The position numbers and the translations under genes are program-made. A stretch of 60,262 nucleotides of DNA. Source: Labilithrix sp. GTDB taxonomy: Bacteria > Myxococcota > Polyangia > Polyangiales > Polyangiaceae. The notes below the pieces were generated by a model. The model had not been told where the DNA came from, searched no databases, and worked only from the letters and a program-made list of their open reading frames with translations. Location of the stretch: assembly GCA_028287035.1 (NCBI GenBank), contig JAQBQL010000072.1, positions 1-60,262 on the forward strand, read 5' to 3'. The first letter of the stretch is position 1. Each line of letters opens with the position of its first letter. Below are positions 36,750 through 45,775 of this stretch, piece by piece.

Positions 36750-37658
36750 ATGCAGTCCCGTAGCGCGATCGTCCCCCGGCTCCTGGTGAGCCGTCCCTCG
36801 TGCGACGCCTCGTGCGCGCAGCCCGGCAGCGCGTGCCTCTTCCAGGTGGCGTGGTCGATCAATCCGCACATGCAGGTCGGCGCGGTCGATCCGCGGAAGG
36901 CCGTCTGGCAGCACGACACGTTCGTGGCCGCGCTCGAGCGCGCCGGGGCCGAGGTGACGTACGTGCCCTTCGTGCACGCCGCCTACGACTCGGTGTTCGC
37001 GAAGGACAATGCCGTCATCGTCCAGCGCTCGGAGGGTGACCACGCCGCGCTGCTCGCCCTGCCTCGCCATGCCGAACGGGTCGCCGAGCAGGACGCCCGC
37101 GCCGCGGCATATCGCGCCGAGGGCATGGAGGTCGTCCGCGCAACGCGGCATCTCGAGGGCGGCGACATCGTGATGATGCCGCACGGCGGCGCCTTCCTGG
37201 GGTTCGGCTTCCGGTCCGACGTTCGCGCCGCGGCCGAGCTCGAGCGCTTCCTCGACCACGACGTGACGTGCCTCGAGCTCCACGATCCCCGGCTCTACCA
37301 CCTCGACATGGTGCTCAGCGTGCTCTCCGACGGCACCGCGCTCGCGTGCCTCGACGCGCTCACGCCGGAGTCGCGTCGGCGGCTCGCGCGCCACCGCAAG
37401 GTGAGGCGCATCATCGACGTGCCGCTGAGCGAGGCACTTCGCTTCGGTGTGAACCTCGTGCAGGTGCTCGACACCATCGTGTGGGGCGCCGAGGCGCCGC
37501 AGACCACGGCCGCACTGACCCAGCTTGGCTATCGCGTGCGCCACGTCCCGCTCGGGCAGTTCCATCTCGCCGGCGGCAGCGCGGCGTGCCTCGTGTCGCG
37601 CGTCCACTCGCTCGCCGCGAGCGCCGAGGAGCTCTCGCCGCAGTCCACCGCCGCCTGA
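36750..37658 (+). CDS. Amidinotransferase/DDAH-like (dimethylarginine dimethylaminohydrolase) protein
   Basis: A 302-residue guanidino-modifying enzyme fold. Conserved points are FAKDNAVI (substrate-side Asp), RHLEGGD (Glu136), catalytic His184 in DPRLYHLDMVLS and nucleophile Cys280 in HLAGGSAACLVSRV. This matches DDAH/arginine-deiminase-like hydrolases, which cleave methylated arginine to citrulline and methylamine; the exact substrate is not fixed. The first 30 residues are unlike the family, so a start near residue 30 is possible. First gene of an operon with a heme-oxygenase-like oxidase, SDR and alcohol dehydrogenase; a ribosome site for the next gene lies 31 bases on. Confidence 0.85.
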   Translation: MQSRSAIVPRLLVSRPSCDASCAQPGSACLFQVAWSINPHMQVGAVDPRKAVWQHDTFVAALERAGAEVTYVPFVHAAYDSVFAKDNAVIVQRSEGDHAALLALPRHAERVAEQDARAAAYRAEGMEVVRATRHLEGGDIVMMPHGGAFLGFGFRSDVRAAAELERFLDHDVTCLELHDPRLYHLDMVLSVLSDGTALACLDALTPESRRRLARHRKVRRIIDVPLSEALRFGVNLVQVLDTIVWGAEAPQTTAALTQLGYRVRHVPLGQFHLAGGSAACLVSRVHSLAASAEELSPQSTAA

Positions 37659-37688
37659 TCGGCCCGCGTGTTGCAGGAAGGTTCCACG

Positions 37689-38666
37689 ATGCAAGCAGTC
37701 AAAGGTCTCTCGTCCACGTCGTCCGTCGAACGCGCGGAACGCGCCGAACGCACGCGCAGCGTCCCCCGCACGCGGGACGGCAGCCGCGAGGAGCTCACGC
37801 GCTTCCACCGCGCCCTCGCGGCGTGGAACGGCCGGCGCCTCACCCCGGTGACCGACGCGCCCGACTGGGAGAGCGAGCTGCAGGAGGAAATGGCGTGGCG
37901 TCTCCGCGAGGGAGAGCTCATCGAGCAGGAGCGCGCGATCATCGCTGACCGCGCCGCCGAAGCTCCGCGCGACGCCGATGCGTTCGTCGCGTGGTTCGAG
38001 GCGCTGAAGGAGAACGGTCCGGGGCAGGGCGATCCGCTCTTCCCGTTCCTCGCCAACGAGGCGACCTACGAGCAGGTCCACTGGTTCGTCACCCAGGAGG
38101 TCGCGGGCGAGGCGGGGTTCGACGACCTCGTCGCCCTCACCCAGGTGAAGATCTCGCCCATCGCGAAGCTCGAGATGGGCCGCAACTACTGGGACGAGCT
38201 CGGGAACGGTCACGCCGCCGGCATGCACGGACCGATGCTGGATCTCCTCGCGAAGGAGCTCGACGTCCCGCACGGCGGCCCGGTGGTCTGGGAGTCCCAG
38301 GCGCTCGGGAACGTGATGACCGCGCTCGCGACGACCCGCCGGTTCGCGTATCACTCGATCGGGGCGCTCGGCGCCATCGAGCTCACCGCGCCGGGCCGCG
38401 CCGAGCTCGTCAACGACGCCCTCCGCCGCGTGGGCATCTCCGGGGCGGCGCGCCGCTACTTCGCGCTCCACGCGAAGCTCGACATCAAGCACTCCGCGGG
38501 CTGGGACAAGGAAGTCCTCCACACGCTCGTCAGCGAGAACCCCGAGACCGCGCGGCCCATCGCCGAGGGCGCGCTGATGCGCCTCGAGGCCGGACGCCGC
38601 TGCTTCGTGCGCTATCGCGAGGAGCTCGGCATCGTCGGGCCGCAGTCGCTTCGCAGGGCCTCGTGA
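37689..38666 (+). CDS. Heme-oxygenase-like di-iron oxidase (HDO) family protein
   Basis: A 325-residue helical protein of the iron-containing redox enzyme / Haem_oxygenas_2 group. Conserved acidic and His residues fit a di-iron centre: EVAGEAGF (Glu137/Glu141), YWDELGNGHAAGMHGP, HSIGALGAIELTAP and FALHAKLDIKHSAGW (His261/Asp265/His268). Relatives oxidise amino-acid-derived or fatty substrates (N-oxygenation, C-C cleavage). ATG 37689 has ribosome site aggaagg; an upstream start at 37668 is weaker. It sits between a guanidino hydrolase and an SDR with overlapping codons, so substrate-linked action is inferred. Confidence 0.85.
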   Translation: MQAVKGLSSTSSVERAERAERTRSVPRTRDGSREELTRFHRALAAWNGRRLTPVTDAPDWESELQEEMAWRLREGELIEQERAIIADRAAEAPRDADAFVAWFEALKENGPGQGDPLFPFLANEATYEQVHWFVTQEVAGEAGFDDLVALTQVKISPIAKLEMGRNYWDELGNGHAAGMHGPMLDLLAKELDVPHGGPVVWESQALGNVMTALATTRRFAYHSIGALGAIELTAPGRAELVNDALRRVGISGAARRYFALHAKLDIKHSAGWDKEVLHTLVSENPETARPIAEGALMRLEAGRRCFVRYREELGIVGPQSLRRAS

Positions 38667-39682
38667 TGGACATCGGGCGCTCCCACGTCGTCACGTCGCT
38701 CGCGGTCCTCGCGGGCGGAGCGTGGCTCGTGCGGCGCCTCCGGCGGTACTCCCTAGAAGGCAAGAACGCGCTCGTCACCGGCGGCGGCCGCGGCCTCGGC
38801 CTCGAGATCGCCCGCAAGCTGGTCGCGCGCGGGGCCCACGTGGCGGTCGTCGCCCAGAACGAGATCGAGCTCGCCAAGGCGGTCGACCAGCTGCAGGCGC
38901 TCGCCGGAGCCCGGGGGACGCGCGTCATCGGCGTGCCCTGCAACCTCGACGACAAGCTCTCGATCGACGAGATGCTGAGCGCCGTCCGCATGCGGCTCGG
39001 GCCGGTCGACGTGCTCGTCAACAACGCAGGCGTCATCCAGGTGGGGCCGCTCGACACGATGAGCGAGCGCGACTTCGAGCACGCGATGCGCGTCCACTAC
39101 CACGCGCCGCTGCGCACCATGCTGGGCGTTCGCGCCGAGATGAAGGCGCGCGGCGGCGGCCGGATCGCGAACGTCTCGTCGGTGGGCGGCGTCGTCGCGG
39201 TGCCCCACCTCCTGCCGTACAGCGGAAGCAAGTTCGCCCTCATCGGTCTCTCGCAGGGCATGCACGCCGAGCTCGCGCAGGACGGCATCGTGGTCTCCAC
39301 CATCGCCCCCGGCCTGATGCGCACCGGCAGCCCGCGGAACGCCGTCTTCAAGGGTGACCACCGCAAGGAGCACGCGTGGTTCACGATCTCGGACTCGCTG
39401 CCGGGAATCTCGATGTCCGCCGAGCGCGCCGCGGCCCGCATCGTGAGCGCCATCGAGCACGGTGACGCTCACGTCGTGCTCGGCGCGCCGGCCAAGCTCG
39501 CGGCGCTCGCGCACGGGCTCGCCCCGGGGCTCGTCGCGCGGATGATGGCCGTCGTGAACGCCGCCCTCCCGCACGGCACCGACCCGACCTCACGCTTCGG
39601 CCACGAGAGCGAGTCGCCGCTCGCGCCGTCGATCCTGACGACGCTGACCGACGCCGCTGCAGCACGAAACAACGAGCTCTGA
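38666..39682 (+). CDS. Short-chain dehydrogenase/reductase with N-terminal membrane segment
   Basis: A 338-residue SDR. Residues about 8-25 are hydrophobic (VVTSLAVLAGGAWLV) and probably hold it at the membrane. The Rossmann motif is TGGGRGLGLEIA (about 39-50), with NNAGV and active-site YSGSK. The C-terminal extension (beyond 270) is longer than classical SDRs and has a hydrophobic patch. ATG overlaps the HDO stop (TGATG). Likely an NAD(P)-dependent alcohol/ketone redox step; substrate unknown. Confidence 0.9.
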   Translation: MDIGRSHVVTSLAVLAGGAWLVRRLRRYSLEGKNALVTGGGRGLGLEIARKLVARGAHVAVVAQNEIELAKAVDQLQALAGARGTRVIGVPCNLDDKLSIDEMLSAVRMRLGPVDVLVNNAGVIQVGPLDTMSERDFEHAMRVHYHAPLRTMLGVRAEMKARGGGRIANVSSVGGVVAVPHLLPYSGSKFALIGLSQGMHAELAQDGIVVSTIAPGLMRTGSPRNAVFKGDHRKEHAWFTISDSLPGISMSAERAAARIVSAIEHGDAHVVLGAPAKLAALAHGLAPGLVARMMAVVNAALPHGTDPTSRFGHESESPLAPSILTTLTDAAAARNNEL

Positions 39683-39721
39683 ACGAAACCAACGGACCCG
39701 AGACAGGGAGAGAAAAAGGCG

Positions 39722-40873
39722 ATGCTCGCACTCACGTACGGCGGACCGAACCGGGTCAAGGTCACGAGGAAGGCGGAGCCGGAGCTCCAGCATCCCAACG
39801 ACATCATCCTCCGCGTCACGAGGACGGCAATCTGCGGCTCGGACCTGCACCTTCTCCACGGGTTCGTCCCCGACACCCGCGTCGGCTGCACGTTCGGCCA
39901 CGAGTTTGCCGGCATCGTCGAGGAGGTCGGCTCGTCGGTGGCTTCGCTGAAGCGCGGCGACCGCGTGGTCGTGCCGTTCAACATCTCGTGCGGCACGTGC
40001 TTCTTCTGCACGCGCGGTCTCACCGGTAACTGCGAGAGCTCGAACCCGAACTCGATGATCGCCTCCGGCGTCTACGGGTACTCCCACACGACGGGCGGCT
40101 TCGACGGCGGCCAGGCGGAGTTCGTGCGCGTCCCGTTCGCCGACGTCGGCCCGATGAAGATCCCGGACGACATGACCGACGAGCAGGTGCTCTTCCTGAG
40201 CGACATCCTCCCCACCGGCTACCAGGCCGCGGAGATGGGCGAGATCAAGCCCGGCGAGACGGTGGTGGTCTTCGGCTGCGGGCCGGTCGGGCTCTTCGCG
40301 CAGAAGTCCGCGTGGCTGATGGGCGCCGGGCGCGTCATCGCCGTCGACCATCTCGACTATCGCCTGCAGTTCGCACGGCAGTACAACAACGTCGAGACCG
40401 TGAACTTCAAGCAGGTCGACGACATCATCGCGCACCTGCTGAAGATGACCGACGGCCGCGGCGCCGACGTGTGCATCGACGCGGTCGGCTGCGAGGCGAA
40501 GGGCTCAGCCGCGCAGACCATCTTCGGTGTGAAGGCGAAGCTCATGGCCGGATCGGCCACCGCGATCAACTGGGCGATCGCCGCCACCCGCAAGGCGGGC
40601 AACGTCTCCATCGTGGGCGTCTACGGGCCGCCGTTCAATGCGGTCGACATGGGAACGGCGATGAACAAGGGGCTCACGCTGCGGATGAATCAAGCGAACG
40701 TGAAGCGCTACATGCCGCACCTGCTCGAGCACATCCGGGCGGGCCGCATCGACGCCGCGGGCATGATCAGCCACCGGCTGAAGCTCGAGGACGCCGAGTA
40801 TGCCTACGACATCTTCGAGAACAAGAAGGACGAATGCATCAAGTGCGTCCTCGTCCCCCCGCTGGCGGCCTGA
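39722..40873 (+). CDS. Zinc-dependent alcohol dehydrogenase
   Basis: A 383-residue medium-chain dehydrogenase. Catalytic zinc ligands are in AICGSDLHL and GHEFAG; the structural-zinc lobe is SCGTCFFCTRGLTGNC (four Cys); NAD binding is FGCGPVGLFAQKSA. It resembles the glutathione-independent formaldehyde/threonine-dehydrogenase-like subgroup. The ribosome site is agggagag and the gene is 39 bases after the SDR, so it is operonic. A paralogue with the same motifs is at 43927. Confidence 0.92.
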   Translation: MLALTYGGPNRVKVTRKAEPELQHPNDIILRVTRTAICGSDLHLLHGFVPDTRVGCTFGHEFAGIVEEVGSSVASLKRGDRVVVPFNISCGTCFFCTRGLTGNCESSNPNSMIASGVYGYSHTTGGFDGGQAEFVRVPFADVGPMKIPDDMTDEQVLFLSDILPTGYQAAEMGEIKPGETVVVFGCGPVGLFAQKSAWLMGAGRVIAVDHLDYRLQFARQYNNVETVNFKQVDDIIAHLLKMTDGRGADVCIDAVGCEAKGSAAQTIFGVKAKLMAGSATAINWAIAATRKAGNVSIVGVYGPPFNAVDMGTAMNKGLTLRMNQANVKRYMPHLLEHIRAGRIDAAGMISHRLKLEDAEYAYDIFENKKDECIKCVLVPPLAA

Positions 40874-40884
40874 GGAGACAGCCA

Positions 40885-41337
40885 ATGACGAACATCGATA
40901 TGGTCGGTGACGGAATCCCGGGTCTCGGCAGTGACGCAGCCATGGAGCGCCGCCCCGGCGTCCCGATGGAGAAGGATCCGCCGCAGCCCGCCGGCCTCGC
41001 GCACTGGGACGAGCCCCATCGCCAGCGCGACCCCGGGCCCACGGTCATCCTGCGCCGCAAGGGGCTCGAGCAGCTCACGCCCGTCTTCGGCGACACGATC
41101 CCGCCGAAGGGCCTCTCGGGCCTGATCCGCCGCGCTGCCTACGAGGTGCCCGAGCACTTCACCTCGCACTGGTTCTTGCTGCTGCTCTCGGACCGCATCG
41201 ACGCGATCGAGCACAGCTCGGTCCGTGCGCTGCCCATCGCGCTCCCGGTGCTCGTGGGCGGGCTCGTCGCGCTCGGTCTGCGGGAGCGCGCCCGCCGGCG
41301 CCGCTCGCCGTGGGAACGGCTGCGGCGCCTGTTCTGA
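40885..41337 (+). CDS. Small membrane protein at end of redox operon
   Basis: A 150-residue protein, ATG 40885 with ribosome site gaggagacag. The N-terminal two thirds are hydrophilic and Pro/Gly-rich (EKDPPQPAGLAHWDEP) and a C-terminal membrane helix lies at about 115-133 (ALPIALPVLVGGLVALGL), followed by a very basic tail (RERARRRRSPWERLRRL). It follows the alcohol dehydrogenase by 11 bases. No known family. Confidence 0.65.
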   Translation: MTNIDMVGDGIPGLGSDAAMERRPGVPMEKDPPQPAGLAHWDEPHRQRDPGPTVILRRKGLEQLTPVFGDTIPPKGLSGLIRRAAYEVPEHFTSHWFLLLLSDRIDAIEHSSVRALPIALPVLVGGLVALGLRERARRRRSPWERLRRLF

Positions 41338-41344
41338 GCCTCGT

Positions 41345-42853
41345 TCAGAGGCTGCGCTTCGCGAGCGCCTTCGTGGCCGGCCCGTCCAGGACGGCGCCGT
41401 CCACGTCGAAGCGCGAGCCGTGGCACGGACAATCCCACGACGTCTCGGCGGGATTGAACTTCACGACGCAGCCGAGGTGCGTGCACACGCTCGACACGCA
41501 GTGCACGCCGCCCGCCGCGTCCTTGTAGACGGCGAGGCGCTCGCCCTTCACGCGCATCGTCTTGCCCTCGCCGGGCGCGATGTCGGACACGTCCTTGGCC
41601 TCGCTCGGCTTCAGGTGGTCACTGAGGAAGTGCACCGGGAAGTCGACGTTCTCCGACACGTACTCGAGCGCCGAGGCGAGCGGCTTGATGCGGGTCGCCG
41701 TGAAGAGGTCGGCGTACGGGTTCGCGCGACCGGTGACGAGATCGCAGACGATCTGCGCGGCGATGGTCCCGAACGTGATCCCGTTTCCGGAATAGCCGGT
41801 GGCGACGTAGACGTGCTCGCTCACCGAGTTCCTGCCGATGTACGGGAGCCCGTCGACCGGCTCCTCGACCTGGGCGGACCAGCGGAACGCCGGCTCGCCG
41901 ACGTCGAAGTGCTGCTTCGTCCACGCGTGGAGCGTGGCGAAGTGCTCCTCGGTCTCGGTGGTGGTCCCGGTCTTGTGATCCTCGCCGCCGATGACGAGGT
42001 AAGGGACGCCGTCGACCTCGAAGGTGCTGAAGTAGTGATACGGGTCGAGCGTATCGAAGAAGATCGCGTTCGGTAGCGTGACGTTGGGATACGCGAGGAC
42101 ATACGAGCGATACGCGTGAATCTTCGTGTAGAGGAAGACGCGATTGAGCGGCGCGTGCGTCGCGTGGAACACCTTCTTCGCGCGCACCGTGACCCCCTGC
42201 TCGAGATGCACGACGCACGGCTCACCGTCGTCGATGGCGAGCACCCGGCTGTCCTCGTGGATGCGAACGCCGCGCGCCGCGGCCGCTCGTGCGATGGCAT
42301 CGAGGTACTGGCCGATATGCATCTGCGCCTGGTCCGGGAAGCGGAGGGCGCCGCAGGTCGGGAACGGGAGCGGCGTCTCCGGCAGGAGCTCCACCGCGAG
42401 ACCCGCATCGATCGCCGCGTCGCGCTCCTTCTCGAGCTCGCGCACGTCCTTCGCTTGCTCGGTGAACAGGTATGCGGGACGGCGGACGAACCCGCAGTTG
42501 ATGTGCTCGCGTGCGACCAGCTGCGCGATGAGCTCGATGGCGCCGCGGCTCGCGCTCGCGGCGAGGCGCGCGCCGTCCTTACCGAAGTCGGACGCGAGCT
42601 GGTAGTACCGCGTGTCGATCGCCTCGGTCATCTGGACGGTGGAGCGCCCGCTCACGCCGCCCCCGAGGTGACGCGCCTCGAGGAGCACCACCGACTTGCC
42701 CTGCTCGGCGAGCAGCAGCGCCGCAGTGAGGCCCGTGATGCCGCCGCCGATCACGGCAACGTCCGCCTCCGCATCGGCGGTGAGCGGCGCGTAGCGCGTC
42801 GTGGAGTGCGTGTTCAACCACAAGGACCCGGTGCTCTTCGACGATTCTGACAT
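41345..42853 (-). CDS. FAD-dependent oxidoreductase with C-terminal Rieske domain (YhfW-like)
   Basis: A 502-residue protein. An N-terminal DAO-type FAD domain (GGGITGLTAALLLAEQGKSV, about 36-55) is followed by a Rieske [2Fe-2S] domain at about 415-502 with ligands CTH (Cys457, His459) and CPCH (Cys475, His478) plus disulfide cysteines 462 and 477. The fused layout is that of Bacillus YhfW and relatives, predicted amine/amino-acid oxidases that pass electrons to the iron-sulfur cluster. ATG 42853. It converges with the preceding operon with a 7-base gap; downstream of the SDR on the same strand. Confidence 0.9.
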   Translation of the reverse strand: MSESSKSTGSLWLNTHSTTRYAPLTADAEADVAVIGGGITGLTAALLLAEQGKSVVLLEARHLGGGVSGRSTVQMTEAIDTRYYQLASDFGKDGARLAASASRGAIELIAQLVAREHINCGFVRRPAYLFTEQAKDVRELEKERDAAIDAGLAVELLPETPLPFPTCGALRFPDQAQMHIGQYLDAIARAAAARGVRIHEDSRVLAIDDGEPCVVHLEQGVTVRAKKVFHATHAPLNRVFLYTKIHAYRSYVLAYPNVTLPNAIFFDTLDPYHYFSTFEVDGVPYLVIGGEDHKTGTTTETEEHFATLHAWTKQHFDVGEPAFRWSAQVEEPVDGLPYIGRNSVSEHVYVATGYSGNGITFGTIAAQIVCDLVTGRANPYADLFTATRIKPLASALEYVSENVDFPVHFLSDHLKPSEAKDVSDIAPGEGKTMRVKGERLAVYKDAAGGVHCVSSVCTHLGCVVKFNPAETSWDCPCHGSRFDVDGAVLDGPATKALAKRSL

Positions 42854-42970
42854 CGCGCGCGCCGGTGCAAGGAGCGGTCCGCCACGCGCCGCAGGCGCGC
42901 ATCGCTCGGCCAGTCACCGCGGCGGTACCGCACGTTGCCACACGGGGCGGTTTTCGCCGCGGGGTTCCCG

Positions 42971-43768
42971 TCAGGATTTGTTCACGGCGGTGCCGGGTTG
43001 CGCCATCGCGCGGTGGCGCTCGGCGAGGACACCCGACGGAAGCACGTTGGCGATCGCCGCCTGCAGCTTGTTCTGCCAGCCCGCAACGACGTCGCCGTCG
43101 CCCTTCGCCATCGCCTCGTAGCCGATCTTCGCGACCTCGTCGGCGCCCATCTTCTTGTCGGTGCCGACCTTGGTGTCCATCATGTCGGCGCGCTCGAAGA
43201 ACTCCGTCTCGGTGGCGCCGGGCATGAGGCACGTGACGGTGACGCCCGTGTCCTTGATCTCGTGGCGAAGCGCGAAGGAGAACGAGTCGAGCAGCGCCTT
43301 CGTGCCGTTGTAGACCGCCTGGTAGGTGCCGGGCATGAAGCCGGCGATCGATCCGGTGATGAGCACCTTCCCGGTGCGGGCGGCCACCATGTCGCGCGTG
43401 ACCTTCTGGATCAGGTACAGCGTGCCGGTCACGTTCGTGTCGATCACGCGCTGGATGTCCTTCCAGTCCTGCTCGAGGAACGCACGGCCGAGGCCGCGCC
43501 CGGCGTTCGCGAGGAGCGCGGCGACGGGGCGGCCGCCGATCACCGCGTACAGCTCGTCGACGCCCTTCGCGGTGGCGAGGTCCACCTGCACCGGCTCGAC
43601 GCGCACGCCGTGCTGCTGGGCCACGAGGGCCGCAGATTCGGTGATGAGCGCCTCGTCGGCGGCCATGATGAGGTCGTAACCGTGCGCGGCGCACTCCTTG
43701 GCGAGCTCAAGTCCGATACCGGTCGATGCACCCGTGACGACGGCGAGAGGGCGAGCAGAAGTGGCCAT
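42971..43768 (-). CDS. Short-chain dehydrogenase/reductase
   Basis: A 265-residue classical SDR. Motifs: TGASTGIGLELAKE (about 12-25), NAGRG, the serine in LITGSIAGF and active-site YNGTK. It starts at ATG 43768 behind a ribosome site (aggaactctac region). The 117-base gap between it and the FAD-Rieske gene contains a small GC-rich hairpin (around 42884-42899) that could slow transcription. Divergent from the second alcohol dehydrogenase at 43927. Confidence 0.92.
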   Translation of the reverse strand: MATSARPLAVVTGASTGIGLELAKECAAHGYDLIMAADEALITESAALVAQQHGVRVEPVQVDLATAKGVDELYAVIGGRPVAALLANAGRGLGRAFLEQDWKDIQRVIDTNVTGTLYLIQKVTRDMVAARTGKVLITGSIAGFMPGTYQAVYNGTKALLDSFSFALRHEIKDTGVTVTCLMPGATETEFFERADMMDTKVGTDKKMGADEVAKIGYEAMAKGDGDVVAGWQNKLQAAIANVLPSGVLAERHRAMAQPGTAVNKS

Positions 43769-43926
43769 TGTAGAGTTCCTCCTGAAGTGGGTTTGCGGTG
43801 AGCGAGCAGACGGCGAGCAAGCCGCGCGCCCGCGCCGGTGCGACTGGCGCGCATCGCGGAAAAGAGACAAACGATCCGCCGTTGTCCGGGAGCACGGCGG
43901 GCACGCCCGGTGCTTGCCGGACGAGC

Positions 43927-45099
43927 ATGAAAGCACTCTGCTGGCACGGCCACGGTGACGTTCGCGTCGACAACGTCCCCGATCCCACGATCAAGGATCC
44001 CACCGACGTGGTCATCAAGATCACGTCGACCGCGATCTGCGGCTCCGATCTCCACCTCCTCGACGGCTACATGCCGACGATGGAGTCGGGCGACATCCTC
44101 GGCCACGAGCCGATGGGCATCGTCGCCGAGGTCGGCAGCGCCGTCACCAAGGTGAAGGTGGGCGATCGCGTGGTCGTCCCGTTCACCATCTCGTGCGGGA
44201 AGTGCTGGTTCTGCGAGAAGGGCCTCTTCTCCGCCTGCGACACGACGAATCCGAACGCGGCGATGGCCGCGAAGATGATGGGTCACTCGCCGGCCGGCCT
44301 CTTCGGCTTCTCGCACCTCAACGGCGGCTACGCCGGCGGCCAGGCCGAGTACCTGCGCGTGCCGCACGCCGACGTGGGCTGCCTCGTCATCGAGTCGGAC
44401 CTGCCCGACGAGAAGGTGCTGTTCCTCTCGGACATCTTCCCGACCGGGTACATGGCCGCGGAGAACGCCGACATCGAGAAGGGTGACGTGGTCGCCGTGT
44501 GGGGCTGCGGTCCGGTCGGCCAGTTCGCGATCCAGAGCGCGTGGATGCTCGGCGCCGGCCGCGTCGTCGCGATCGACTGCGTGCCGGAGCGCCTCGAGAT
44601 GGCGCGGACGTACGGCAAGGCCGAGACCATCGATTTCACGAAGAGCGACGTCTACGACGTCCTCCAGGAGATGACCAAGGGACGCGGGCCCGATCGCTGC
44701 ATCGACGCGGTGGGCGCCGAGGCTCACGGCACGGGCAGCATCGACGCGGTCATCGACAAGGCGAAGGCCGCGGTGAACCTCACGACCGATCGCGTGCACG
44801 CGCTCCGTCAGGCCATCTACTGCTGCCGCAAGGCCGGGACGATCTCGGTGCCGGGCGTCTACGTCGGCTTCCCCGACAAGATCCCGATGGGCGCTCTCAT
44901 GAACAAGGGGCTCACCATGAAGTCGGGCCAGACTCACATGCAGCGTTACATGCGGCCGCTGCTCGCGATGATCGAGGCCGGCAAGATCGACCCGTCGTTC
45001 GTCATCACGCACCGGCTGAAGCTCGACGAGGCCCCGGCCGGCTACGCGACCTTCCGTGACAAGAAGGACGGCTGTATCAAGGTGGTCCTCCAGCCTTGA
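43927..45099 (+). CDS. Zinc-dependent alcohol dehydrogenase, second copy
   Basis: A 390-residue MDR enzyme with catalytic-zinc motif [13 protein letters not shown] and GHEPMGI, structural-zinc lobe [16 protein letters not shown] and NAD loop [14 protein letters not shown]. It shares motifs and length with the enzyme at 39722, so the two are paralogues a few kilobases apart. ATG 43927 ([17 protein letters not shown]) is the conserved family start. Substrate unknown; formaldehyde or short alcohols are possible. Confidence 0.93.
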   Translation: MKALCWHGHGDVRVDNVPDPTIKDPTDVVIKITSTAICGSDLHLLDGYMPTMESGDILGHEPMGIVAEVGSAVTKVKVGDRVVVPFTISCGKCWFCEKGLFSACDTTNPNAAMAAKMMGHSPAGLFGFSHLNGGYAGGQAEYLRVPHADVGCLVIESDLPDEKVLFLSDIFPTGYMAAENADIEKGDVVAVWGCGPVGQFAIQSAWMLGAGRVVAIDCVPERLEMARTYGKAETIDFTKSDVYDVLQEMTKGRGPDRCIDAVGAEAHGTGSIDAVIDKAKAAVNLTTDRVHALRQAIYCCRKAGTISVPGVYVGFPDKIPMGALMNKGLTMKSGQTHMQRYMRPLLAMIEAGKIDPSFVITHRLKLDEAPAGYATFRDKKDGCIKVVLQP

Positions 45100-45100
45100 T

Positions 45101-45116
45101 GTGAACCGGTGTTCAC
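45101..45116. repeat. Palindrome between convergent genes
   Basis: GTGAACCGGTGTTCAC is a 16-base near-perfect palindrome one base after the alcohol dehydrogenase stop and 15 bases before the end of the convergent hydrolase gene. Probably a short bidirectional stem that ends transcripts, or a regulator site. Confidence 0.35.
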
Positions 45117-45130
45117 GGTACGGCGCGCGG

Positions 45131-45739
45131 TCAGAACGTCTGGCCGCGCGCTTTGCGCTTGTTCCGGGCGAGGCGCTCGAAGCGGAGCGCGGCGGAGGCC
45201 GAGGTGTCCGCGTGGAGCGCCTGCCCCACGTGCAGGAGCGCGGCCTGTGTGAGCTTGGCCGTGTTCGACGCGGTGCAGTCGCGGGGCACCACGAGGTTGA
45301 AGCCGCGCATGTGCGCGTCGTTGGCGGTGAACGCGACGCAGAGGTTGGCGGCGAAGCCCGTCATCACGAGCGTGTGCGTCCCGAGATGGTCCAGAAGCAG
45401 GTCGAGCGGGGTCGAGTAGAATCCCGAGTGCTGGGCCTTCAGCACGAAGTAGTCCCCCTGATGAGGCCGGAGACGCTCGGAGACCGCGCTGCCGGGATGC
45501 TCGGGCTTCGCGCACTCCCGAACGGTCGTGTTGAAATCGGACCGCCACTGGCCGAAGTTGTCGTTCACGTAGACGACCGGGACCCCTGCTTCCCGGGCGC
45601 GATGCGCGAGCGCCTCGATCTTCGGCGCGACGCGAGCCGCGGCGCGCGCGAGGCCCTGGCTTCCGGGGAACTCGAGCGCGTTGATGACATCGATGAGCAG
45701 GAGGCAGACGCCCTTCTTGGTCGGCTTGGTGGCGTTCAT
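45131..45739 (-). CDS. Isochorismatase-like cysteine hydrolase
   Basis: A 202-residue alpha/beta/alpha protein. The catalytic triad is Asp17 (LLLIDVIN), Lys101 (FVLKAQHSGF) and Cys134 (GFAANLCVAF), as in isochorismatase/nicotinamidase-type hydrolases that cleave amides or vinyl ethers. ATG 45739. It opens 36 bases from the divergent LuxR-type regulator at 45776, which could control it. Substrate unknown. Confidence 0.92.
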   Translation of the reverse strand: MNATKPTKKGVCLLLIDVINALEFPGSQGLARAAARVAPKIEALAHRAREAGVPVVYVNDNFGQWRSDFNTTVRECAKPEHPGSAVSERLRPHQGDYFVLKAQHSGFYSTPLDLLLDHLGTHTLVMTGFAANLCVAFTANDAHMRGFNLVVPRDCTASNTAKLTQAALLHVGQALHADTSASAALRFERLARNKRKARGQTF

Positions 45740-45775
45740 TGGCGAGCATGATAGGTGCACAGGCGACGCCAGATG

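Noticed and set aside
36750..37658. Arginine deiminase of the ADI pathway
   Set aside because: It is shorter than arginine deiminase and lacks neighbours arcB/arcC; DDAH-like is a better fit.
42884..42899. Terminator hairpin downstream of the SDR
   Set aside because: There is a GC-rich stem but no T-run, so it is not called as a terminator.
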